DNA of 64,000 bases from Duodenibacillus sp. (GTDB lineage: Bacteria; Pseudomonadota; Gammaproteobacteria; Burkholderiales; Burkholderiaceae_F), in contig JAGBZO010000009.1 of NCBI GenBank assembly GCA_017628205.1, forward strand, positions 1 through 64,000, in the 5' to 3' direction. Positions 41,918 to 49,228 of the stretch are shown here, piece after piece. The stretch's first letter is position 1. Every line of letters starts with the position of its first letter. The notes under the pieces were generated by a model that was not told where the DNA came from, ran no database searches, and saw nothing but the letters and a program-made list of their open reading frames with translations. A program made the translations under genes and the position numbers.

Positions 41918-42763
41918 CTAAAAACCGCCCTTGAGTGTTGTACCCGTACCCGCTCGAGGCTGCCAACGCATCGCGCGTTCTTCCACCTCACCCACGATCC
42001 AATCCAGAATCAGCGCAAACAACGTCAAAACCAAAATACCGGCCATCACGGTATTGATGTCGAACACGCCTTCGGCCTGCAAAATCAAGTAACCGACGCC
42101 TTCGCTCGAACCAAGATACTCACCGACCACCGCACCGACGAAGGCCATCCCGACGGACGTGTGCAACGACGAAAACACCCAACTCATGGCGGACGGCAAG
42201 TAGACGAATTTCAACAATTGCCGCTTGTCGGCGCCCAACATGCGAGCCGAGGACAAAATGGTCGGATTGACTTCACGCACGCCCTGATACACGTTGAAAA
42301 AGACGATGAAAAACACCAACGTCACGCCCAAGGCCACTTTACTGGCTACGCCCAGACCGAACCAAACGGCGAAAATCGGAGCCAAAATCACGCGGGGCAT
42401 CGAGTTCAACCCTTTGATAAAGGGATCGGCAACGGCCGCGGCAAAAGGCGACAAAGCCAACCACATGCCAACGGCTCCGCCGGTGACGGTCCCGATGGTA
42501 AAGGCCAAAACGGTTTCGATCAGCGTCGTCCACAAGTGGGTGTAAATATCGGCGTTGACAACGAACCAATCCCAGATACGGGAGAAAATCACCAAAGGCT
42601 CGCCAAAGAAGAAGGCCGCCTGCTCTTCATTATCAAAAACGATCGCCGGAATCAGCCCGGGCTTCGTGGCCACGTGCCAGAAAAAGAAGACGGCAAAAAG
42701 CAAACCGAACTGCCAGATGCGCAATTTGAACTGATACTTGCGCGCTTGTTTAATCGCGTCCAT
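41918..42763 (-). CDS. ABC transporter permease, NitT/TauT type
   Basis: This inner-membrane permease of 281 residues has about six helices (for example LLFAVFFFWHVAT, VLAFTIGTVTGGAVGMWLAL, and IFAVWFGLGVASKVALGVTLVFF). The EAA-type coupling loop lies near residue 170 (VNPTILSSARMLGADKRQLLKFVYLPS). It belongs to the binding-protein-dependent group used for nitrate, taurine, alkanesulfonates, aminopyrimidines and hydantoins. The ATPase gene ends 12 bases upstream. Substrate is inferred only from the linked amidohydrolase. Confidence 0.9.
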   Translation of the reverse strand: MDAIKQARKYQFKLRIWQFGLLFAVFFFWHVATKPGLIPAIVFDNEEQAAFFFGEPLVIFSRIWDWFVVNADIYTHLWTTLIETVLAFTIGTVTGGAVGMWLALSPFAAAVADPFIKGLNSMPRVILAPIFAVWFGLGVASKVALGVTLVFFIVFFNVYQGVREVNPTILSSARMLGADKRQLLKFVYLPSAMSWVFSSLHTSVGMAFVGAVVGEYLGSSEGVGYLILQAEGVFDINTVMAGILVLTLFALILDWIVGEVEERAMRWQPRAGTGTTLKGGF

Positions 42764-42775
42764 TTCGCTTCTCCC

Positions 42776-43591
42776 TTAAGCCGCTCGACGATTGCGCTCA
42801 TAACTCTTGAGCACTTCTTCACGCAGTACGTTCCAAATGGCCGTATGCAATTCGATGAATCGGGGCGTGACTCGCACTTCGGCCACGTCACGAGGACGAG
42901 GCAAGTCAATCACGAACTCGCCGATGGGATGACTGGCTGGACCCGCGCTCATGACAACGACGCGATCGCTCATGGCGATGGCTTCGTCCAAATCATGCGT
43001 GATGAACAACACGGCCTTGCGTTTGGCGGCCCAGAGATCGAGCAATTCGTTTTCCATCAACTGACGGGTTTGAATGTCGAGCGCGGAAAACGATTCGTCC
43101 AACAAAATGATGTCGGGATCCATGATCAAGGTTTGCGCCATGGCGACGTGCTTGCGCATCCCGCCGGACAAATGATGCGGGTATCGCGATTCAAACCCCG
43201 ACAAACCGACACGCTTGAGCCACTGCATGGCCTGTTCGCGGGCGCTTTCTTTGGGCTCACCTCGAAAGATCAACCCAGCCGCCACGTTGTCTACGGCGCT
43301 CATCCAAGGCATCAGGCTGTCGGCCTGAAACATGTACCCTGCTCGTCGGTTCAATCCGACGAGCGGTTCGCCAAAAATGCGTACCGTTCCGTGAGAAGGC
43401 TCTAGCAATCCGGCACTCATATTCAACAGCGTCGACTTGCCGCAACCGGTCGGCCCGACCACACTGACAAACTCGCCGTCCGCAATCGACAGATTGACGC
43501 CCTTGACCGCGGTATAGTGCGTCATTTCTCCGGAATCTTGACTGACAAACGTGCATTCGACATCGGTCAATTCGATGGCTGCTTTACTCAT
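42776..43591 (-). CDS. ABC transporter ATP-binding protein, NitT/TauT type
   Basis: This 271-residue cytoplasmic ATPase has the Walker A VVGPTGCGKSTLLN, a Q-loop in YMFQADSLMPW, the signature LSGGMRKHVAMAQ, the Walker B IILLDESFSALD and the H-loop FITHDLDEA. It pairs with the permease directly downstream and with the binding protein upstream. The substrate is not determined by this subunit. Confidence 0.94.
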   Translation of the reverse strand: MSKAAIELTDVECTFVSQDSGEMTHYTAVKGVNLSIADGEFVSVVGPTGCGKSTLLNMSAGLLEPSHGTVRIFGEPLVGLNRRAGYMFQADSLMPWMSAVDNVAAGLIFRGEPKESAREQAMQWLKRVGLSGFESRYPHHLSGGMRKHVAMAQTLIMDPDIILLDESFSALDIQTRQLMENELLDLWAAKRKAVLFITHDLDEAIAMSDRVVVMSAGPASHPIGEFVIDLPRPRDVAEVRVTPRFIELHTAIWNVLREEVLKSYERNRRAA

Positions 43592-43642
43592 GCGCGTATT
43601 ACTCCTCGTGGATTTGCCTTCTGACGAAACGGTGTTTTCCCA

Positions 43643-44668
43643 TTACTTGGCCGGATAACGTCGATGCGCTTCGGTAACGAAGCGATTGGTGTAAACGACC
43701 TTCAGATCGGGCGTGGCGTCTTTCATGCGCGGATTGACGCTTTGCAACGATTTGAACGAAACGGCGGGAGCCTCTTCAGGAATGAAGCCGTCCTTGGACA
43801 AGGCCGGACGATTCTTGAGGAAGCCTTCGATATAGATTTCCTTGTTACCCAGGAAATACGTTTCCGGAACCGTCTTGACGAGTTCTTCGGGCGTCGCCGT
43901 CGCCAACCAACGATCGGCGCGAACGATCGCGTTCGTCAATCCCTGTACGACGTCCGGATTGGCCTTGATGAAACGCTCGGGAGCGTACAGACAACCGGCA
44001 ATCATGGGACCGCCGAAAAGGGCGTCGCTTTCCTCAATGTTGCGCGTATCGGCCGCAATGGTCAGGAGATTGTCTTTTTCCAACATGGCGATGACGGGGT
44101 CAAGATTCGTAAACGCGTCGATTTGACCGGAACGAATCGCGGCAACGGCGGCACTGGACGAGCCGACGCCGATGAAGGCCACTTCGGACGGCTTCACGCC
44201 GGCGCGACCCAACACGAAATTGGCCACGACCTGGGAACTGGAGCCCGGAGCGGTAACGCCGATTTTCTTGCCGCGAAGATCCGTGAGAGTCTTGTAATTG
44301 GGCATCGTCTTTTTGTTGACGGCAAACACGACTTGCGGAGCGCGCCCCTGCAGGACGAACGCTTGCATGCGCTGACCTCGCAGTTGCATCGAGATCGTAT
44401 GTTCGAAGGCGCCGGAAACCACGTCCGCCGAACCGCCGACTACCGCCTGCAATGCACGGGAACCCCCCTGAAAATCAATGATCTGAACATCCAATCCCTC
44501 TTCCTTGAAGTAACCCAAGCGTTCGGCAATCGACAACGGCAGGTAGTAATACAGAGCCTTGCCGCCGACGGCAATCTTCACTTTTTTGGCTGCTGCGAAC
44601 GCGTGGGGGGTTGCCGTAACACAAGCGGCTGCAACTGCACTGCAAATGAGGTGGCGACGCGAGATCAT
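43643..44668 (-). CDS. ABC transporter substrate-binding protein, NitT/TauT (NMT1-like) type
   Basis: This periplasmic binding protein of 341 residues starts with a twin-arginine-like signal (SRRHLICSAVAAACVTATPHAFA), so it may be exported folded. The mature part matches the SsuA/TauA/NMT1 group (KIAVGGKALYYYLPLSIAERLGYFKEEGLDVQI, GGSRALQAVVGGSADVV, LRGKKIGVTAPGSSS). It is the first gene of the importer operon. AGGAGA lies seven bases before its ATG and directly after the T-tract of an upstream terminator, so its expression is probably controlled by transcription attenuation. Confidence 0.92.
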   Translation of the reverse strand: MISRRHLICSAVAAACVTATPHAFAAAKKVKIAVGGKALYYYLPLSIAERLGYFKEEGLDVQIIDFQGGSRALQAVVGGSADVVSGAFEHTISMQLRGQRMQAFVLQGRAPQVVFAVNKKTMPNYKTLTDLRGKKIGVTAPGSSSQVVANFVLGRAGVKPSEVAFIGVGSSSAAVAAIRSGQIDAFTNLDPVIAMLEKDNLLTIAADTRNIEESDALFGGPMIAGCLYAPERFIKANPDVVQGLTNAIVRADRWLATATPEELVKTVPETYFLGNKEIYIEGFLKNRPALSKDGFIPEEAPAVSFKSLQSVNPRMKDATPDLKVVYTNRFVTEAHRRYPAK

Positions 44669-44681
44669 ACAAAGTTCTCCT

Positions 44682-44718
44682 AAAACAAAAAACGCACGAT
44701 CCGTTGCGGATAGTGCGT
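44682..44718 (-). terminator. Intrinsic terminator in the leader of the NitT/TauT operon
   Basis: On the minus strand ACGCACTATCCG (44718-44707) pairs with CGGATCGTGCGT (44703-44692) around a CAA loop, a 12-bp stem with one internal mismatch. It is followed by TTTTT-G-TTTT. The T-tract ends at the AGGAGA ribosome binding site (44681-44676) of the binding-protein gene. A terminator in this position implies conditional readthrough. Confidence 0.8.
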
Positions 44719-44786
44719 CGATACGTGTGTTCCTAGAAAGTAGTGTTTGCGGCTCAGTGTAACGGGGTTATCCGGAGCCGACGCAC
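44713..44786 (-). promoter_or_regulatory. Candidate riboswitch or attenuator aptamer, class not identified
   Basis: GTGCGTCG (44786-44779, minus strand) is an exact complement of CGACGCAC (44720-44713). The latter is the 5' arm of the terminator, so pairing the two would form an antiterminator. The 58 bases enclosed contain a hairpin (GGCTC with GAGCC, inner TAAC-CCCC-GTTA) and an unpaired purine/pyrimidine-mixed stretch with CTACTTTCTAGGAACAC. This closing helix, inner hairpin and junction strand is a typical aptamer layout. NitT/TauT importer genes are known targets of xanthine (NMT1) and guanidine-I riboswitches; I could not match this leader to either with certainty. Confidence 0.55.
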
Positions 44787-44796
44787 ATGCTCTCGA

Positions 44797-44820
44797 TCCC
44801 CACTGTTAGAACAGTAGGGA
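44797..44820 (-). repeat. Upstream hairpin in the NitT/TauT leader
   Basis: TCCC-ACTGTT and AACAGT-GGGA form an 11-bp stem with one mismatch and a two-base loop, immediately upstream of the proposed aptamer. It may be part of the same RNA or an independent operator. Confidence 0.5.
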
Positions 44821-44911
44821 CAATCGGATCGTCATGATGATCTGATTGCTCGAGTACATGGTCCAACCTTTTCTCTGTTGTCTTACAGACTTCTTGTGAA
44901 GACTGGTATAC

Positions 44912-44941
44912 AGGGTACTCCTCCTGTCTCGTTCCTGTCAA
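44912..44941 (-). promoter_or_regulatory. Candidate promoter with GTATAC operator, NitT/TauT operon
   Basis: A perfect TTGACA (44941-44936, minus strand) is followed after 18 bases by the weak -10 TACCCT. A CTGTATACCAG element just downstream (about 44902-44912) resembles GntR-family operators built around GTATAC. Start here would give a leader of about 235 bases. Confidence 0.45.
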
Positions 44942-44974
44942 ATTTCTCTATTCAGGGTTTGTCGCATATTGTCG

Positions 44975-45586
44975 TCAGCCCTTGGCCTGACGATCCAAAA
45001 TCGCGGCGGAAATCGTCGCCGCGTCGGTAAATTCGATCTCGATACCGGCGGGCAATCCTCTGGCCAATCGCGTCACCCGTACGTCAGGCACATACTTTTT
45101 CAACGTTGTCAGCAACATATGTGCCGTTGTTTCCCCTTCGGCCGTATAACTGGTTGCGATCACGATCTCCCTTACGCCCGCCACCTTGGCTCGGGCGATC
45201 AGACGATCGACGCCCAACTCTTTGGGGCCGACGCCGTTCATCGGATTGACGCGTCCCATCAACACAAAATAACTGCCGCGGTACGCTACGGACGACTCGA
45301 TCGCCAGCTGATCGGCCGGCGTTTCCACAACGCAGATGACGGATTTGTCCCGCTCGGCGTCCGCACAGGTCGGACACAGCCCTTCGGTTGTCAATGTATT
45401 GCAACAAGGACAACGCGACACCGACTGCAACGTATCGGCCAATGCACGGCTCAACGCTCGACCGACATCCGGCCGCTGCACCAACAGGTCGGTCACGATC
45501 CGAGCGGCCGACTTCGGGCCAATCCCGGGCAAAGAAGCGAAAAGTTCGGTTAGCTGAGCTAAGCGTTCGTCAGGGTGGCGAGACAT
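44975..45586 (-). CDS. recR: Recombination protein RecR
   Basis: RecR works with RecF and RecO to load RecA at single-stranded gaps. The 203-residue product has the N-terminal helix-hairpin-helix (LFASLPGIGPKSAARIV), a C4 zinc finger (CPCCNTLTTEGLCPTC) and a Toprim domain (SVICVVETPADQLAIE, then YFVLMGRVNPMNGVGP and TSYTAEGETTAHML). Length is normal. dnaX and the ybaB-type gene that often precede it are not upstream; instead a divergent KTSC gene follows. Confidence 0.97.
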   Translation of the reverse strand: MSRHPDERLAQLTELFASLPGIGPKSAARIVTDLLVQRPDVGRALSRALADTLQSVSRCPCCNTLTTEGLCPTCADAERDKSVICVVETPADQLAIESSVAYRGSYFVLMGRVNPMNGVGPKELGVDRLIARAKVAGVREIVIATSYTAEGETTAHMLLTTLKKYVPDVRVTRLARGLPAGIEIEFTDAATISAAILDRQAKG

Positions 45587-45705
45587 GGGCGTTTCATGAA
45601 AAAAGACAATCAGCAGGAAATTTTACCGCCTCCCGTCGACTTCAGTTTCCTGTCGCGCGGGTTTCGGGTGATAATGAAGCAATAGTTTTTTGCGAGGGTT
45701 GACTT

Positions 45706-45996
45706 ATGCAACGGAAACCCATTCATCGCGGAGGCATCGTGTCGGCGGGGTACGATGCCGACAGTCGCTGCCTGGACATCGAATTCGACACGCACCGCAT
45801 CTTGCGCTATGAGGGTGTCAGCTCGACGGTGGCCAAACGGTTCCTGACCTCCGCCTCCCCCTACTCGTACTTCCGCGACGTCATTCAGGACGAGTATCCC
45901 AGCATCGACCTGGGTTCGCAGCCACCGAAAGAACGGCGGGTCGAACCGAAGAAAAAGGGGATCGACGATCTCAAACGCCTGTTCGGCGATTTATAA
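45706..45996 (+). CDS. KTSC domain protein
   Basis: The 96-residue protein matches the small KTSC domain: an N-terminal strand pair (SAGYDADSRCLDIEFDTHRILRYEGV), SSTVAKRFLTSASPYSYFRDVIQDEYP, and a variable lysine-rich tail. The diagnostic serine-containing TSASPYSYF corresponds to the family's conserved region. Function is unknown; the domain is found fused to lysyl-tRNA synthetases and nucleases in some genomes. It is a single gene divergent from recR. Confidence 0.8.
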   Translation: MQRKPIHRGGIVSAGYDADSRCLDIEFDTHRILRYEGVSSTVAKRFLTSASPYSYFRDVIQDEYPSIDLGSQPPKERRVEPKKKGIDDLKRLFGDL

Positions 45997-46019
45997 ATGC
46001 TTGGCTCCTCTCATAAACA

Positions 46020-46049
46020 AACGCCGCATCCATTTAACGATGCGGCGTT
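46020..46049. terminator. Terminator between the KTSC gene and the lipoprotein gene
   Basis: AACGCCGCATC and GATGCGGCGTT form an 11-bp perfect stem with an eight-base loop. It is shared by the two convergent genes. Confidence 0.85.
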
Positions 46050-46063
46050 CGTTCATTTATCGC

Positions 46064-46579
46064 TTAGCGTCCACATCCGTAAGGATTGTTCGGCTGAATT
46101 CGCGTTTCATTACGGTGGGTCGAGATCAACGTCGCCTGTCCCAAACGGTATTCGCACATACTCCCGACCTGAGTGGAATTAAAGACTTTCGAACCGCGGC
46201 GGAACGTCAGTTGCACGCCTTCGATGAGCTGATGCTTCTCACCTCCGACGGCATCGCCCGCCAGATTGCCCAGCGCCCCGCCGGCCAAACCGCCCATCAC
46301 GCGAGCGCTCGTGTCATGATGACCGTGATTGCCGATGGCCACGCCTGCAATCGCGCCCAAAACGGTTCCGACCTTTCGTGCGGTGGAACGCTGTTCGGTA
46401 TTGTCCACCGCGATGCGCGCCGGCTGAATGTCGATAATTTCGACGGTCTGCACTTCCTGCGCTTGATTCAGTTGTCCGGGCCCGTAGACGTCGGCTCGAT
46501 ACACGTCTCCCTGTGCAGCGCACCCCGTTATGACAAACGTCGCCAATGCCGCCGTAATCGCCAACTTTTCTTTTTTCAT
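46064..46579 (-). CDS. Glycine-zipper 2TM lipoprotein
   Basis: The product of 171 residues has a lipoprotein signal ending in FVITGC (lipobox VITGC) and belongs to the glycine-zipper 2TM (17-kDa antigen/SlyB-like) outer-membrane family. The signature is KVGTVLGAIAGVAIGNHGHH followed by VMGGLAGGALGNLAGDAVG. The C-terminal part is a small domain with GVQLTFRRGSKVF and a conserved cysteine. AGGGG six bases upstream supports the ATG at 46579. Such proteins influence envelope integrity; a specific function is not known. Confidence 0.85.
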   Translation of the reverse strand: MKKEKLAITAALATFVITGCAAQGDVYRADVYGPGQLNQAQEVQTVEIIDIQPARIAVDNTEQRSTARKVGTVLGAIAGVAIGNHGHHDTSARVMGGLAGGALGNLAGDAVGGEKHQLIEGVQLTFRRGSKVFNSTQVGSMCEYRLGQATLISTHRNETRIQPNNPYGCGR

Positions 46580-46724
46580 ACTCATCCCCTGTGGCCGTAC
46601 GAACCTTCCGTTCGTTTTCTTTGTCCTGTTCACTCAACTTTAACGCACCCCGACGATTAAAGACCAGTCGTGTGCATTGTTAGCAACATCTTGACACCGA
46701 GATTAACGCCGATATGAAAGAAAA

Positions 46725-46750
46725 CGGCTCGAAACCGCTGTTTCGAGCCG
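46725..46750 (-). terminator. mgtE terminator
   Basis: An 11-bp perfect stem (46725-46735 with 46740-46750) and four-base loop are followed on the minus strand by TTTTCTTTC. Confidence 0.9.
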
Positions 46751-46758
46751 CTGCGCGT

Positions 46759-48225
46759 TTAGAAAAAGAATGTCGCCAATCCCAGGAAAATCATGAAACC
46801 GCCCGCGTCGGTCGTGAAGGTCAACAACACCGACCCGCCAAGCGCCGGATCTCGGCCACACCACTTCAATATCAAGGGGACCGCCAACCCCACGACGGCG
46901 CCGACAATGATGTTGAGCACCATCGCCAAGAACATGACGAAGCCGAGCATTTGTCCCTGCGGGCTGTCCCAATACAAACCCCACACGCACAAGCCGGCGA
47001 TCGCGCCCCAAACCAAACCGTTGATCGTCGCGACAAAAACTTCCTTGCGCAACAAGTCTTTTTGGTTGGCCTGCGTCACCTGACCCATAGCCATCGAGCG
47101 AACCAACAACGTCAACGTCTGATTGCCCGAGTTGCCCGCCATACCGGCCACGACCGGCATGAGAGCGGCCAAGGCCACGACTTTTTCAATGGTGCCGTCA
47201 AAAGCGCTGATCACGCGCGAAGCGAAGAACGCCGTGCACAAATTGACGCCGAGCCACAACCAACGACTGCGGGCGGTTTCCCAAACATTGCCGAAAATAT
47301 CTTGATCTTCGTCCAAACCGACGGCCGCGAACGCGTCTTCATCACTTTCTTCACGGATCACGTCGACGACTTCGTTCACGGTCAGACGACCGACCAAACG
47401 GCCGCCTTCGTCAACGACCGGAGCGCTCACCAAGTCATAACGTTCGAAAGCTTGAGCGGCCTCGCCGACATCGTCCAACGGGTTGAGCGTCAAGATATCC
47501 GAACGCATCAAACTGGCAACGGACACGCTCGGCTCGTGAACCAAAATCTGACTGACGGCCAACGCCCCGCGAAGCTTGCCCTGACGATCCACGATAAACA
47601 CCTGGTCCGTATGATCGGGCAACGTCTCAAAGCGACGCAAGAAGCGCAAAACAATTTCGAGCGTGACCTCTTCGCGAATCGAGAGCATTTCGAAGTCCAT
47701 GCGTGCGCCCACGCTGTCTTCCGGATAGCTCAAAGCGGCACGCAACTGCGCCCGTTCTTCGTGCGTCAGACTTTCCTGAACTTCCGCAACGACGTCCGGG
47801 GGCAAGTCTTCGACCAAGTCCGCGATTTCGTCGGTGTCCAACGCTTCGACGGCGTCCACCAACTCCTCGCGATCCATCGCGTCGATCAAGGTTTCGCGAA
47901 CGGCCTCGTTCACCTCGACCAAAATTTCCCCGTCCTGATCGTGTTTGACGAGATTCCAAACCGCCAAACGGTCGTCTTGCGGCAAGGCTTCGAGCACGTG
48001 CGCAATATCGGCCGTATGCAGATCGGACAGAACTTCTTTGATTTTATTGCGCGACAGCGCGCTTAACGGCTTGGCATCAGGCTCGTTGGGATCGGGCTCC
48101 AGATGTTCACCCCGCTCATCCTGCTCTTGCAGAATTTGCGAGATGCGCGACAGCGCGCGGCTGGCCTCATCCGGATCAATGGTCTGATCCTCTTCGTGCC
48201 ATCCTCCATTGACATGGGGATTCAT
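46759..48225 (-). CDS. mgtE: Magnesium transporter MgtE
   Basis: MgtE is an inner-membrane Mg(II) channel gated by cytoplasmic magnesium. The 488-residue product has the N-terminal superhelical domain (about 50-160, with DLHTADIAHVLEALP and LPPDVVAEVQESL), two CBS domains (about 185-300), and five C-terminal transmembrane helices with the ion-pore motif PVVAGMAGNSGNQTLTLLVRSMAMG. The ATG at 48225 follows AGGAAA and is preferred to one at 48297. It is a single gene with its own terminator. I see no clear Mg-responsive leader upstream. Confidence 0.96.
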   Translation of the reverse strand: MNPHVNGGWHEEDQTIDPDEASRALSRISQILQEQDERGEHLEPDPNEPDAKPLSALSRNKIKEVLSDLHTADIAHVLEALPQDDRLAVWNLVKHDQDGEILVEVNEAVRETLIDAMDREELVDAVEALDTDEIADLVEDLPPDVVAEVQESLTHEERAQLRAALSYPEDSVGARMDFEMLSIREEVTLEIVLRFLRRFETLPDHTDQVFIVDRQGKLRGALAVSQILVHEPSVSVASLMRSDILTLNPLDDVGEAAQAFERYDLVSAPVVDEGGRLVGRLTVNEVVDVIREESDEDAFAAVGLDEDQDIFGNVWETARSRWLWLGVNLCTAFFASRVISAFDGTIEKVVALAALMPVVAGMAGNSGNQTLTLLVRSMAMGQVTQANQKDLLRKEVFVATINGLVWGAIAGLCVWGLYWDSPQGQMLGFVMFLAMVLNIIVGAVVGLAVPLILKWCGRDPALGGSVLLTFTTDAGGFMIFLGLATFFF

Positions 48226-48401
48226 TCGCAAATTTTCCTGATCGAAACCACGCATCCGCGACCCCATGAAGGAAGAATGAAAGCGACAACACGCCATCGG
48301 CCATGATCAACCGATACGTGCGAAGGACCATAACAAACGTCCGAGCCGTTTGTTTGATGGGATTTTACCCCCAATCGAACGATTCCGTCAGGATCAGTCG
48401 A

Positions 48402-49208
48402 TCAAGCGTTGCGAAGCTCTTGAAAAACGGCTTCGGTTTCGACTCGAACTCCATGCCAACAGAAAAAGCTCTCGGCGGCCTGTTCGACCAACATGCCCAA
48501 ACCGTCTTGGACTCGTGCGCAACCGCTCTCGCGCGCCAGTCGCATGAAGGGCGTTTCGGTCGGCGCGTAGAAAAGATCGTAACAAAGTTGCGCCTGAGCA
48601 AACGCCTGCATGGGAACGGGCGGAGCCATATTGTTGAGCGACGAACTCGTGCAGTTGACGATCAAGTCGTAACCGCCCTGCGCGGTATCGGAGTACAACA
48701 CGGATCGCACACCGAAATCCAAGGCCAACGCCTGCGCTTTGGCCGGCGTACGGTTGGCGACGCAAATGCTCGCGCAAGCGCAATGACGCAAAGCCGAGAG
48801 CACGCCGCGGGCGGCGCCGCCGGCACCAAGCAACAACACGCGGGATCCCTTGATGGGGAAACCGTAACGCATCTCGACGTCGCGAACGAACCCGATGCCG
48901 TCCGTGTTGTCGCCGTACACGGTCTCGTCCTCAAAGATCAACGTGTTGACGGCACGCGCTTCTTTAGCCCGCTCCGTCATGTTCGACGCGCAATACTGGG
49001 CCGCATCGAGTTTGAAGGGCACCGTGACGTTCGCGCCGCGCGGCTGCGCTTCGCGCATCAGTTCGCTCAACCCCTCGACAAAGCGTCCCGGGGTGATGTC
49101 GTACGTGTCGTACGTCATGTCAATACCCATCTGACGGGCAAACGCTCTGTGAATGCGCGGAGAAAGCGAATGCGTGATCGGATGACCGATGACATAAAAA
49201 CGGGACAT
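48402..49208 (-). CDS. aroE: Shikimate dehydrogenase (NADP+)
   Basis: AroE reduces 3-dehydroshikimate to shikimate, the fourth step of the aromatic amino acid pathway. The 268-residue product has the shikimate-binding SLSPRIH near the N-terminus, NVTVPFK with the catalytic lysine, DNTDGIGF, the nucleotide-binding GAGGAARG, the NRTP loop and the C-terminal GLGMLVEQAAESF. Length matches the family. It is separated by 20 bases from the RNB exoribonuclease gene upstream, so the two are probably co-transcribed. Confidence 0.97.
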   Translation of the reverse strand: MSRFYVIGHPITHSLSPRIHRAFARQMGIDMTYDTYDITPGRFVEGLSELMREAQPRGANVTVPFKLDAAQYCASNMTERAKEARAVNTLIFEDETVYGDNTDGIGFVRDVEMRYGFPIKGSRVLLLGAGGAARGVLSALRHCACASICVANRTPAKAQALALDFGVRSVLYSDTAQGGYDLIVNCTSSSLNNMAPPVPMQAFAQAQLCYDLFYAPTETPFMRLARESGCARVQDGLGMLVEQAAESFFCWHGVRVETEAVFQELRNA

Positions 49209-49228
49209 ACCAAACTCCTTGTTTTTGA

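Larger units (their letters stand above)
44669..44974. other. Leader and promoter region of the NitT/TauT operon
   Basis: These 306 bases between recR and the binding-protein gene contain no open frame worth calling. They hold, in transcription order on the minus strand, a TTGACA promoter, a GTATAC-centred element, a stable hairpin, the proposed aptamer, a terminator and the ribosome binding site. Confidence 0.7.

Noticed and set aside
40508..43405. A 965-codon plus-strand open frame across the allC-like, permease and ATPase genes
   Set aside because: The minus-strand genes have clear family motifs; the antisense frame has none.
44713..44786. Guanidine-I (ykkC) riboswitch as a firm assignment
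   Set aside because: The CTAGG-containing stretch is only 15-20 bases before the terminator, whereas in ykkC RNAs the similar CTAGGG lies near the 5' side of the aptamer. The class is left open.
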